DNA of 64,000 bases from Coturnix japonica (Eukaryota > Chordata > Aves > Galliformes > Phasianidae), in assembly GCF_001577835.2 (NCBI RefSeq), contig NC_029517.1:22495736-22559735 (forward strand). Direction: 5' to 3'. Below are positions 9,299-20,513 of this stretch, piece after piece. Each line of letters begins with the position of its first letter. Position 1 is the first letter of the stretch. The notes beneath the pieces are model-generated. The model was given only the letters and a program-made list of their open reading frames with translations, did no database searches and was not told the origin of the DNA. Made by a program: the position numbers and the translations under genes.

Positions 9299-12200
9299 GT
9301 GAGCACTGAGGCTGAAGGGCTGGGTGGGTGCTGAGGGTGCTGGAGCTGTGCTGAGTGTTGCACTGTCACCCTGCAGGAGGAGCTGCCGCTGCCCCTGGAG
9401 CACTTCCTGCAGAGGATGGCAAGGAGACCTCGACCCCAGCAGTTCTTTGGCCTCATGGGCAAGCGGGATGCGGGTGAGCAGGGCAGGGCACCCCTGCATG
9501 CTTTGCCAGCACCCGGCCGCACTTCTCAGAGGTCCCCTTCCCTTCTCACACCTTATGTTTTTCTCCAGAGTTTCCCTGTTGATTGTTCAAGTTTAGTTTA
9601 GAGGTTTATAAGACAAACCCCCTCTCAGAAAGGAACGGCTTCAAGTTAAACCGCTGAGTACCCAGCAGTAAGGAGCGTGTTGGCATCTTGCAGGTCAGCC
9701 TGCGTGCCACTTGGTGCTCTGAGCATGGAAGCAGCTGCATGCACAGCTCCTTGAGCTGAGAGCTGCTCAGAGCCACCTGGCAGTGCATGGGTTTGTCTGA
9801 CACAAGATTTTGTTGTCTCCTCAAAGAGAAATGCAACTGTAAACATCATCTTAATTTTCCTTGTGCCTCCGGAGTGTGCTTGGTGTAACTTCTGTATTTG
9901 ATGCTTTAAAGTACTGCAGTAGCATCATATACATTTGCCTGGTTTTGGTCATTTATTTTTTTTCAATTACTCTTCCTTTTTTTTTCCTTTCCTTTCCACC
10001 TCCAACCAGGATATGGCCAGATCTCTCACAAAAGTAAGTTAAAAAAAAATGTAAATGTTTTAAATACTTATGTGAAGATACTCTGATGGAGAACAGCGCG
10101 TATCGGGGTGCAGGTGGCTGAGTTTAGCTGAGGAATGGCAGCAGCAGAGGTGGATCACTGCTCCACCCCACGGTCACGTCTCAAACCTGTACCCAATATA
10201 AGCCGCCACTCGCTGTGAGGTTTCAATCCACATTAAAGAGTGGATGCTGCAGCTCTGAATTTCTCAGGGGGCTCTATGAGCCTTTCTCAGAGGCGAGGCG
10301 GGCTTGCTGCCAGGCTCAGAGAGAAGCAATTAAGACAGCAAACTCTGAAAGATTAGAATTGCGAATTCCCAAATCCCTGAGAATGATTCCAGGGATAAGC
10401 GAGATGCCGTGAGGTGCTCCCTGTGCTGTCTGGGTGTGAGTCAGCCCCAATCGCAGCAGGGCTGGCTGCTGATCTGCCCTGCAAACAGGAGCAGCCAACA
10501 CGAGCAGTACGTGTTCTTTGCTTTGTGTCTGTGCCACACCGAGTGGGAGGTGGTGTCAGCAGTGTGCTGTAACCTGCTTGTGCACAAGGACAGGTGTATT
10601 CTCTATAGGAGGATGCTTAGATAGGATATGGAAGAACCTAACCAGTTTAAAAATCATTTTCTTGCTTTATGAGAGCTCCTCTGCCCGCAGAGGTCAATAA
10701 GTGCTCTGTTCATCACTGGGATTATTTATTGGAAGACCAATTAAAGAGTCAAACACCCTCCTGGCTAAAGTAAAAAAGAACTGCAGCCTTCTGAAGCTGC
10801 TTCAGTGCCTGCGGGGGCTGAAATTGTTCCACTGGGCCAGTAGATGAAGTAGCCAGGCAAAATTCTTCCCAAAGAAAAATCTCTGTTTGCCTCAAAAGTC
10901 AGCTTAGAGAAAGAAGAATTGCTCCTTCTCCATCCTTACCTGAACTACAGCAGTTGCCACATCTGATACGTGCCAGAGGCCAAAAGCTGGAGTAATTTAT
11001 CCTCTATAAATCCAGTGGCTTGAGTGCTAACGGAACAGGAAGGTAATAAATATTGCACAAATAGAGCCGGGCTGTCAGAATTAGACATGGCCAGACAGAA
11101 TCCCACTGGTTCCATCTCTAGTAAAGCTCTGCCTGGTTGATGAGGAGGGTTTGACACCTGCAGGTAGAGTAGGTGCATCGTACAGATGAAAGCTCTGGCA
11201 GGACATTGCCTTTAACAAGGCTGACCAAAACTGTATTAGGAAAGGAGTAAGAATTAGTTATTGGCCGTTGATTTTCTGTTGTATTTCAACAAAGAAGTAA
11301 CACTTGTCAATGTGAGTCAATAATCAGTGTTCGTTCTCTATGCTCTGAGAGTGACATGAAAAATAAGTAGGTGAGATGAATGGTTTTGAAGTCTGAGTCT
11401 TTTTTCCTTGTGAGAACACGTCTTAAGAGCTTGCCTATTTAAAATGCATTAAAACACCCCCAAATATACTTTTTTCAGGGCATAAAACAGACTCTTTTGT
11501 TGGACTTATGGGCAAAAGATCTTTAAATTCAGGTATGTATGCAACTGAATCAGTACTCTAATACACAGCCACTTAACTCTGTTGCCTCTGTTCTCTCCCA
11601 TGGGCTGGTAGAAGAGAGCTCTCTGAGAGGGGACCGGGGCTTTCTGAACCCACATGTGTCAGGGTGCCCTGGCCCTGCTTCTCAGTGTGGTTGGGCCTGC
11701 TGCCAGCTGCCACCAAGCAGGTGAAGCCAGGTGACAGTCAACATTCCGGCTTTTAATTTTACCACCAAAATGGGGAAAAAAACTTAAATCCTTGAATGAG
11801 TGCTGTAGATTTCTACTGTTTTCCCATAGCACTCATATAGGGCAGAGCCTTCTTCCTATACAAGCATGAGCCCTGCAGGTGATTCTGGGCTGCCGGGAGC
11901 TCCAGCTCCGCTGTGGGGCTGCAATGAAGAAAACCCTCACTGTGAGCCATAAAGCATCAGTTAATTCCCTAATCTAAGAATTAAAACAAAACAAAAATCA
12001 GAAAGAAACACCTAAAACCCTGCTGCCTATTTTATGTCTCTGAAATAGTTTTCTCTGTTTTGTTAAATGGATGATAAAAGTTAAATTACTGGCTGACACC
12101 TTTATATTATGTGGATACATGCTGTGATCTATATTCTGCAATTATGGTTGTCAGGAACTTTTTATTTTCAATTAATCCCTGTTCAGACTAGTAATATTGC

Positions 12201-13175
12201 TCTCTGCATCATCTTGCAAATTGCTACGTATCATGAATAATTTTGTACAATTTTATCTGCGGTGGCAATATCTATTAAATACATAATACCTGTAAATATC
12301 TCTGCTATCATAAAAGTAAATAGCCTGGAAGTAACAAATGTTGGGGTTTTTTTTTTTTGGTTTTTTTTTTGTTGTTATTTTATTTTGTAATCCCAATGGA
12401 AACATTTACATGAATGTGAGGATGCAGCAATGCAGCAAATGTTTAAAAAAGCCAAAGATTTGATTGTTTTGATTTCAATATTTCCAGTATAGTTGGGGTA
12501 CAGTGCTGCACTGTTTATCTATAACAAAGTGGAATAATGAGGTTTCACACTGCTGAGCTCCGGCTAACATGAAAAACCACACCTCACTGCGATGGTGGTG
12601 CTCAGAAGTGGCAGATCCTGCAGCACATTGTGCTGAATGCCCCCAGGCTTGCAGTTTGCTCATGCACGACTGGGCTTACATGTGCTTTGCTGCAGTTCTT
12701 CCTTGGGGTCACAGCAGAGGTGACCAGCGCTGCCTGAGTCCTTTAGACTCAAGGCACTGGTCTGAGTGCTCAAGTCCCTTCTTTGTAATGAAATACTGGA
12801 AGGTGAAGAGATTCTGAACTAAGAATACTTCAGGCAGCTCGTAGATGAGAAGCAAAAGGCACAGTCCCTCAGCATCCTGAGGGGCTGTGTGGTCTTAGGG
12901 GCAAAGCCAAATTAAGTAAGCAGCTGGGGGCTGTGCCAGGACCCCACATCTCTGCTGGCAGCAGCCTCCGAGCAGCTTTGTGGGGCAGGAGCATCACTGG
13001 GTGGTGGGGAACCTTGGAATTCCTGTGGAGCTGAAGCCTCCCTGCTCCCTGGCTGCAGGGGCCATGTGGGCTGTGGGGCTATGTGGGGCTGTTTGACGTG
13101 TCTCATGCTTTTCTGCTTCTTGCAGGATCCTCTGAAAGGAGCATAGCACAGAATTACGAGCGAAGGCGTAAATGA
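9179..13175 (+). CDS. TAC1: Protachykinin-1 (TAC1), five coding exons, 114 aa
   Basis: Secreted neuropeptide precursor giving substance P and neurokinin A, ligands of NK1/NK2 receptors. Coding exons are 9179-9298, 9377-9473, 10010-10033, 11479-11532 and 13126-13175; every junction has GT/AG ends and matching phase. Residues 1-19 form a signal peptide (MRLPLAFTVLLLASAQALA). Substance P is RPRPQQFFGLM-GKR (Arg at position 3, as in chicken). Neurokinin A is HKTDSFVGLM-GKR, and both have the Gly amidation donor and dibasic sites. The C-terminal flank ends QNYERRRK. The start ATG at 9179 lies 15 nt into exon 2, in good context. The 24-nt exon (10010-10033) and 54-nt exon (11479-11532) match the sizes of mammalian exons 5 and 6. 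No counterpart of mammalian exon 4 is visible in 9474-10009, so the product equals the gamma form. Confidence 0.97.
9377..9473 (+). CDS. TAC1: TAC1 coding exon 3: substance P
   Basis: It encodes EELPLPLEHFLQRMA-RR followed by substance P, the Gly-Lys-Arg processing signal and Asp-Ala. The exon ends one base into a codon (phase 1), with donor GTGAGC. Confidence 0.97.
10010..10033 (+). CDS. TAC1: TAC1 24-nt microexon (equivalent of mammalian exon 5)
   Basis: It encodes (G)YGQISHK, with a polypyrimidine tract and CAG acceptor before it and GTAAGT after it. It corresponds to mammalian GHGQISHK. Joined to the next exon it gives neuropeptide gamma with Tyr in place of the mammalian His. Confidence 0.95.
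11479..11532 (+). CDS. TAC1: TAC1 54-nt exon: neurokinin A
   Basis: It encodes (R)HKTDSFVGLMGKRSLNS, neurokinin A with its dibasic flanks. Its 54-nt length and phase 1/1 mean skipping would keep frame, as in the mammalian alpha and delta forms. Confidence 0.97.
13126..13175 (+). CDS. TAC1: TAC1 last coding exon
   Basis: It encodes (G)SSERSIAQNYERRRK and stop TGA at 13173-13175; the mammalian end is ..YERSAMQNYERRR. The 3' UTR follows. Confidence 0.95.
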
Positions 13176-14160
13176 GAAATTCCTGTGCGTTATTTATTAA
13201 ACTTCATTTGTTCCGATGGCCAATGCAGTGTAATATAAACTAACCACTGTATGGAATAGTTATTTATTTAATGATAATAATAAATGGTTTTACGTTGGTT
13301 TTTTTTTTTTTTTTTTGGTTTGGTTTGGTTTTGGTTTTTGAGTTAAACATTCAATAAGACGGTTATTTTTCATATAGTGGCAGCGATACGTGTTGTTGCA
13401 TAGGGGCGTTGGGTCCTGGAAGGATATCTCCTTCAGGACCGGCGACCTTGGTGACGTCTCACAACAAAGCACATTGTTCACTATGACCTGTAGAGTTATG
13501 TTCACCGAACAAAGAAAAGGTTCTTTTGTTCATCAAAAATGAGTCCTGTATCAGCTTCACAACCACGCAGAACAGAGCTCATGTACAGTCTAGTGCCTCG
13601 ATTTGTTTTCGTGGTTTATAATGTACTGTAATTTCTGTATCAAAATATATTTGTATCATTGCAGCATGTTTTACGTTTTCTGACTACACATCTATATATT
13701 TTAGAAAGGTGGGAGGGCCGAGGTTTGAATGTGAATCTGAGGTCTTCATTTCGTAGCTTGGAATTTTATGATAGTAACATTTTAAATAAAATCTACTCTG
13801 GGGATTTTGCAACATATTTCCTTTGGTGATAGTGATGGCGTTATTTCCAAAGTGGGACACAGATCCAAGCAACTGATCTCAGACTAGAAAACACAGAGGT
13901 GTGATGACTTCCTTCTCCCATAGGGCTGGCGAAAGCTTTGGGGGATTTGCTACTGGAGGCAGCAGCTCTGGGTCACTCAAGGTGCCACTGAACCTCACCC
14001 CTATGGAAACCAAGGTGTGCACTGACTGAGTGAGAAGGGCCCGCTGTGTCCTCCAGCTCATTTGCTATGGTTTTCATCCACTACTGTCTGTTACTTGAAA
14101 GCCATGCTTTTAATAAATTGTAGCCCTCTGATTCACAATAAAAACACCTGTTGACTTGGA
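13176..14160 (+). terminator. TAC1: TAC1 3' UTR region with candidate poly(A) signals
   Basis: A first AATAAA lies at 13279-13284, followed at 13299-13340 by a T-run and GGTTT repeats that would serve as a GU-rich downstream element. Further AATAAA motifs lie at 13785-13790, 14112-14117 and 14137-14142, so longer 3' ends are possible. Which ends are used cannot be read from sequence. Confidence 0.6.
13299..13340 (+). repeat. Poly(T) followed by GGTTT repeat
   Basis: A T-run of about 18 followed by several GGTTT/GGTTTT units, directly after the first TAC1 poly(A) signal. It is a simple repeat and is length-variable by nature. Confidence 0.9.
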
Positions 14161-14514
14161 CCAGTGCAATGTAAGAGAAAAGATAACGTGGGTATAATTA
14201 CCTTTTTAATTAAAATGTCTGGTTACTATATTTCCAGACAGTCCCAAAATGCTTCATTCACCTCACCAGCTGCCAAAGCATCTGGAGATCTATTTTTTGC
14301 TTCTCCATCTGCTAAAAACCATCATTCTCTGATGCTTTCATACAAGCCTTCATTGCAGACTAACCAGCAGTAAAAACAGTGTATATAAGCTGAATTTCAA
14401 AGTAAGTAGTACAAAGGGATTAATTGGTTGTTGTTTTCTGTTTTTGAAGTGAACTCAGCAAAATCAATTTTTAAGCTTATCTGAGGCATTCCCATGGCTG
14501 CACCCATTAACAGT
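14161..14514. other. Intergenic DNA, no gene seen
   Basis: No recognisable exon or repeat lies between the TAC1 3' end and the next CR1 copy. Confidence 0.5.
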
Positions 14515-14756
14515 GCTGATGGATGTAGGCCCTTCCTTCTGCTGTATATTGATGAGATCCCCCCCAGAGCATCCTCTTCTCCAGGCTGAACAGCCCCTGT
14601 TCTCTCAGCCTCTCCTCGCAGCACAGATGTTCCAGTCCCTCCATCATGTTGATGGTCCATCCTCAGACTCTGCAGTGCTCAGGTCCCTCCTGCACCGAGG
14701 AGCCCAGAATTGGACCCAGCACTGCAGATATGGCCTCACCAACACTCAGTGAGGGG
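14515..14756 (-). mobile_element. CR1 LINE internal fragment (antisense)
   Basis: The + strand shows the inverted CR1 block CTTCTCCAGGCTGAACAGCCCC.. CTCTCAGCCTCTCCT and, further on, GAGGAGCCCAGAATTGGACCCAGCACTGCAGATATGGCCTCACC. These correspond to the upstream part of the CR1 3' region. The 3' tail is missing. Confidence 0.85.
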
Positions 14757-14764
14757 CTGTGTCA

Positions 14765-14810
14765 GCTACTGCTTAACTCAGTGAGTTAAGCTACTGCTTA
14801 ACTCAGTGAG
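14765..14810. repeat. Short tandem duplication
   Basis: An AGCTACTGCTTAACTCAGTGA unit occurs twice, separated by a few bases (14765-14785 and about 14789-14809). It directly follows the CR1 fragment and is probably a replication-slippage duplication. Confidence 0.8.
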
Positions 14811-16589
14811 GGGGGGAAGCTGTGCTGAGCTGCAGGTACTGCTGAGGGAGCACAGCCACCTGCATGTGTGCACTGAGTAATGTTCAGTGAAGAGTGAAGA
14901 ACAAATAACCCCAGACAGCAAGGACAGCAAGTCTCATACATGGGGAGGGCAGCACAGACGTTAGTTAACAGAAGTAAAACCTGAATCTTCCAGAGGAACC
15001 ATTTTCCCTAGAAGGAAAAGCTGACCCTTCAGCTTCACATACCCTCCTGTTATGTGGCTGCTTGCAGAATGGTTAATCGATGTTTGAAACAGCTTGTCTT
15101 CACTTCTGATGGCATAATAAACTAAGGTTCATACTATTTCACATTTTGAACTAGAAAACTGGCATTGATGTCTATGCTTGCACAGAAGCATGTTCCCAGG
15201 TACAAACAGAACAACCACACAGCGTGAGACAGGGAATGAAACTTTCCGACTTACTCTGCCACCAGCAAAAAGCAGGTAGCATTTCAGGGCAAATTCACAG
15301 CCCAATTCTTATGCCTTTATTACTGATTTTATTAGAAATAATATAGTTCATGCATTATTAAAAGGTAAAACTTCAGACGTTCTTTTTAATCACTTCTGCT
15401 GTCTTTACTCTCCCTTTTGAGGTAGTTCTCTCCTTTAGCTTTTACATGATAGACAGCATTGCAGCCCCAGGCCACTTGTGTCTTCAGTCCCACAACTCCA
15501 CTGCAGGTTCTGGAAGGGTTTCGCTGAGCTCCCCACTGCTCTGTCACCTCCAGTCACATTCATCCCCATGGAGGCTGCAGTTGGTAATGTCACCCGCAGT
15601 CACAAATGCACCCCTCCCCAGGCAGGGGATGCTGAACCCTGGCTCTCAGCAGCCTGCCTTGATGAAATGTGACCCAGAAGACAGTCAGCTCCATCCATCG
15701 CCACCATCGCTCTGTTGTTCTAAGGCTGTTCTCCCACTGTGCAGATGCAGCAGAATTCATTGTGGGAGACTGCTTGGAGTCTGCCCCTGCCTGCACCTAA
15801 CACCAGGGTAGTTTGGGCCTCGCAACACTTGCCAACCCAATTGCCTCTAGCAAGTCCTTTGTTGCTGTCCTGCCAGGCTGCTGGCTTTCAGTACAGTCCA
15901 AAACAAAAGAGGAGGAAGAATCTGGAAATGTCTGAGCAGAGTGATCTCTGCAGAGGAGCCCAGCCCCCAGCCATTGTTATCTGGAGCAGAGTAGCACCAA
16001 GAGTTGTTTGTTAAATTATTCATGTGATTCTTAAAAATGTTGGTTTCTTCCCAGACTAAGCCAATAAAAGCTCCTTGAGAGCTACCAAGAGCCATTATTT
16101 ATATGAAGACTTTGTCCCTGTATGTACCTAAACTATAGCTCAGATAACTGCTACAGCATAATGAGAACTGTGCAAGTCCCTCTGCGAACTTCGGTATAGA
16201 CTAAATTTTCCTGAGCAGTTCCCTTAGCCACAATACTGTAGAATTCGTTAATGAACATTGTCAGAGTGCCAGGACAGGAGCACACAGCAGCTCCTTCCCT
16301 GGGGCATTGCCACACTGCTCTGCCAGGATGTAGCTGCCTGTGGGACTGCACACAGCGCAGTGTCCTCTTGCTATCTACAGAATGGTGCACTTCTCTTTAT
16401 AGGGAACAGTTGTTATCAGAAGGGTAGGTTTGTGTTTGTTTTGTTTTTGCTGTCAGCAAGGATACAGCATCCTCGAATGTATCTACATCCTTCAAGGACA
16501 CTATGCAGACTCTCTTCACGTTACTCTCAGTGATTTTGAAGAGCATAGACTGAGACATTTGTCAACATGAGGGACATCTGGGCTCTGTA
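14811..16589. other. Intergenic DNA, no gene seen
   Basis: Open frames of 80-121 codons (for example 15446-15811) show no domain and no partner exons. No repeat is recognised. Confidence 0.5.
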
Positions 16590-16920
16590 GAATTCACAGT
16601 ACCACAGAATTGCAGGGGTTGGAAGGGTCCTCAAGTGATCATCAAGTCCAACTTCCCTGCTAAACAGTTACCCTACAATAGGTTGCACAGGCAGGCATCC
16701 AGATAGGTCCTGAATACCTCCACAGAAGGAGACTCCACAGGCTCTCTCTGGGCAGCCTGTTTCAGTGCTTTCCATCACCCATACTGGAAAGAAGTTCTTC
16801 TGCATCTTGGTACAGAACTTCCCATGTTCATGCTTTAGGCCATTACTCCTTGTTTTGCAGCTACACACTACCAAAGAGAGCCTGATCTCAGCTATTTACC
16901 TCCCACCTCCTTTTAGATAT
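16590..16920 (-). mobile_element. CR1 LINE 3' fragment (antisense)
   Basis: Inverted tail (ACCACAGAATTGCAGGGGTTGGAAGGGTCC.. GATCATCAAGTCCAAC), then inverted ORF2 end (CTCTGGGCAGCCTGTTTCAGTG.. CTGGAAAGAAGTTCTTC). It is more diverged than the neighbour at 16933, so probably an older subfamily. Confidence 0.85.
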
Positions 16921-16932
16921 TTATAAACATTT

Positions 16933-17310
16933 CACAGAATGATAGGATGGTTTGGGTTGGAAGGGACCTTTAGGATCATCCAGTTCCAACCCCCTGCAGT
17001 ATGCAGGGACACCTCCCTCTGTATCAGGTTGCTCACAGCCCCATCCAGCCTGGCCTTGAATGCTTCCAGGGAGAGGGCATCCACAGCCTCTCAGGGCAAC
17101 CTGTTCCAGTGTCTCACCACCCTCACAGTAAGGAATTTCTTCCTACAAGCCCTAATAAAACCTCCTTCCCATCTTTCCTGTAGCCCCTAGTCCACCCTTC
17201 AGGTGCTGGAAGGCTGCTATAAGGTCCCCCCAGAGCCTTCTCTTCTCCAGGCTGAAGAGCCCCAGCTCTCTGGGTCAGTCCCTGTAGGGAAGGTGCTCCA
17301 GAAAGGCACA
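16933..17310 (-). mobile_element. CR1 LINE 3' fragment (antisense), adjacent copy
   Basis: Begins with an inverted tail (CAGAATGATAGGATGGTTTGGGTTGGAAGGGACC), followed by the inverted ORF2 C-terminus and the CTTCTCCAGGCTGAAGAGCCCCAGC block. It lies head-to-tail with the preceding copy in the same orientation, about 12 bp apart. Confidence 0.9.
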
Positions 17311-18549
17311 AGAACAGTGTACCAAAGCACTACAATTCAAGCAACATCCTCCAGGAGGAAACCTTGCTTGGAGAAGACATTCCTTTGTTGCTGAAGGAAT
17401 AGACACATACAGCAGGGCTACATGAAAACTTCATTTAAAATAAGTTAAACATTAAATCCTGCTGGATAGGGGATCAAACAACGATGACAGATTTTCTGAG
17501 TGAGAAATGGGCTACAGTTACACTTTTTAAGTTACATGATGGGCACAACTGCAAAATTAAGCTTTCGGGATGATAGAAAAGCCATATTTTAAGAAGCATT
17601 TTGCATATACCTGCAGTTATTTAAGGGTGAAACATGTTGATTATGCACTTAGCTGCTTTTTAATTGCTCACAGGATGTACCCATGCACTTGAGATTATTT
17701 TGATAGCAGTACACCATACAGCTGAGGAAATTATGTTGCTTGCTGTTTCATTTCTTTTACAGCTTTTGTTTGTGAGACGCATCACACGGTGCAATACTGG
17801 GACTCCATGCAGAAAAAAGAGCCGCTATGTTTGTTCCCATTAAGGCCTGCAGGGCAGCCCATGCTGTGCTCCCACCTGCAGCTCGAGCAGCCTTGGGCCC
17901 TGGCAACTGCTGTACATCCTGGTGATGCACCAAGTGCTGCCTGGGGTGGGCTGGTTTGAAGGAAAGAAAGACACCTGGCAAGGAAGACAGCAGCATAAAT
18001 GATTTCCTTTTCAAGTGCAAGCTTCTGCTCAGCGCTGAGAGCCCAACAAGAGTTTATTTGCTTATCTTTTTTGATTGTTTTCTAGGGAAACCTTTATTTT
18101 ATCAATGCTGCTGGGATTGCTGCATGTAAAGCACACAGCTGCCTGTGCTGCAAGGGGAGGATTTATTGCACTGAATATGAAATAGGACTTACCAGTACAG
18201 TGGCTAAATGAATATGGGCTGCAGCACTTTCCAGTTCAGACAACGTATGTTTATTAGCAAAATAAAATAAAATAAAGTAGAAACAATAATACCATTTTTT
18301 TTCTTTCCCTTTCAAATCAATGGAATTCACTTTGCCTCCCAGATAGAAGTGTTTGTGTTGAACAGAAACCAACAAGCCCATTACATATTACAAACCACAT
18401 TAGAGAAAGTCATCTTGAACTATAACACTGATGCATTATTAGTACGTTTCTAAGATATTTATTTAATGGTAGCAGATTTTATGGTGAATTATGTAGCCAA
18501 GGTTGAATCTTTTATACTTTCCTTTGCCAAGCAAAATAGATGTTATAGA
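17311..18549. other. Intergenic DNA, no gene seen
   Basis: No gene or large repeat. A short AAAAT repeat lies near 18257-18275. Confidence 0.5.
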
Positions 18550-18936
18550 TAGAGCTGGGCTTGTTCAGCTTGGAGAAGAGAAGACCCAGGGAAGATGTTG
18601 TAGCAGAATTCCAAGAAGGGAGCTTACAAACAGAAGGGAGATTAAGTGTTTAGATGGTCTGATACTGATAGGATCAGTGGGAATGTATTTAAACCAAAAG
18701 AGGGAACATTTAGGTTAGATGTTAAGAAAAAATTCTTTACTCAGAAGATGGTGAGGTGCTGGCACAGTTGCCCAGAGAAGCTGTGGTGCCCCATCCCTGG
18801 AGGTGCTCAAGGCTGGGCTGGATGGGGCTCTGGGCAGAGTGAGCTGGAGAGGGGGCAGCCCTGACCATGGCATGGGGGTAGAACTGGATGATCTTTGAGG
18901 CATCTTCCAACCTGAGCCATTCTAGGGTTCTGTGAA
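18550..18936 (+). mobile_element. CR1 LINE 3' fragment
   Basis: Sense CR1 from the CTTGTTCAGCTTGGAGAAGAGAAG block through FRLDVKKKFFTQKMVRCW to the GGTAGAACTGGATGATCTTTGAGG.. CATCTTCCAACC hairpin and a degenerate tail. Several frame changes are present. Confidence 0.88.
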
Positions 18937-20091
18937 AATTATATCCATCATCTTTTTTTCTTTGCTGCAAAGAGTATTACTAAAGATTTTCTCGGAATTT
19001 GTTTTGAACTTTCAACTGTTTGATCAGTGAGCACATTTAAAACAGTTTAAATCATATCATGAAATACTGTCTTGAGAAGAGCTACACAAGTTCTTTCTGA
19101 AAGGAAACCATGAGAAGGGCCCAGTAGAACCATCCAGCAGCAAGAATCCCCTCTTTCAAGCAGCTTTCTCTAACACAGAGCTCTCACACTGCTACATCTT
19201 TTACACACACCCCAAAAAATGAAACAACCTCGATAACCCCAAACACCACACTTTAAGCGTTTGATCCAGCTGAAGCCACTGCTGCAGCATTTAAGGGTGA
19301 TTATGGCACATTCCTGAAGTTCAATACTTCTTCAAAGCCCTTCTCCACTGAAGTGCCCATTAATCCGTTTTTGCCTCTACTGAGCAAAGGAGATCAAAAG
19401 TTATGGTGGAGCAAAAATGGTCCCTGAGTGGTTGCAACATTATTTCAGGTAATGTAATTGAATATAATGAGTGATGCCACATGTACTTTGGTTTCAATAT
19501 TGATTCCTTCAGATTTGTCTAAAATAGAAACAATTAAACAAGCAAATAATGATTCCGAGATTTAGATTAAAGATAAACCTTAAGCAAGAGGCACATTCCA
19601 CAGAGCGTCCTGAATGAAGCTATCCATTTTGGCCTGTCAAGTAGTGGTGTGGCTTCATAGGCAATTACATTTGCTGTTTACCTATCTTTCTCCCTGTGTT
19701 TGAGGTAAAAACAGTGTGTTACCTTGCTCCACTTTTTGCTCAGCCTCACACACCAAGATACCTCTTCATCCACTGAACTGCAGCTTACAGGGAACAGAGG
19801 TGGGAGAAGCTGTGGAGCTGCCGAGAACAAAACCACTCCATCTCCAGTCCTGTAAGCACCATGTGCCAGGCATCACCTGGAATCTGCTCTGTAGCTCTTG
19901 GAACTTAACAGAGATGAGACAGTAACCCAAAGGCCAAAAGTAAATACTTTTCTATTGTCAGAAGCCTGATAATAACAATATTTATCTTAAATCTGTGCTG
20001 GGTGCCCATCAGCTGTTCCTTACCCAATTGTTAAAAACCTCTGATGTCCCTGTAATACCAGCTTTCTGTGAAATAATGTGTAGTAAAGTAA
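18937..20091. other. Intergenic DNA, no gene seen
   Basis: No supported exon, RNA gene or repeat. Confidence 0.5.
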
Positions 20092-20513
20092 CATGTGGAG
20101 CACAGGCCATATGAGGAGAGGCTGAAGGAGCTGGGAATGTTCAGCCTGGAGAAGAGGATGCTCAGGGGAGACCTTATTGCTCTCTATAACTTCCTGAAGG
20201 GAGGCTGTAGTGAGCTGGGGGTTGGCCTCTTCTCTCGTGTCGTTAGTGATAGGACCAGAGGGAATGGTTTCAAGCTGCGGCAGGGGAGATTCAGGCTGGA
20301 CATTAGGAAGTATTACTTCTCAGAAAGAGTGGTCAGGCACTGGAATGGACTGCCCAGGGAGGTGGTGGAGTCACCAACCCTGGGGGTATTCAAGGAAAGA
20401 CTGGATGTTGTGCTGAGGGACATGGTTTAGTGGGAGCTATTGGTAATGGGTGAGTGGTTGGACTGGATGATCTTATAGGTCTTTTCCACCTTGGTGATTC
20501 TATGATTCTATGT
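20092..20513 (+). mobile_element. CR1 LINE 3' fragment with intact tail
   Basis: The frame 20095-20430 is open for 111 codons over the ORF2 end ([19 protein letters not shown].. [22 protein letters not shown]). It is followed by a 3' region with TTGGACTGGATGATCTTATAGGTC and two ATTCTATG units. It is one of the better-preserved CR1 copies here and is 5' truncated. Confidence 0.92.
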
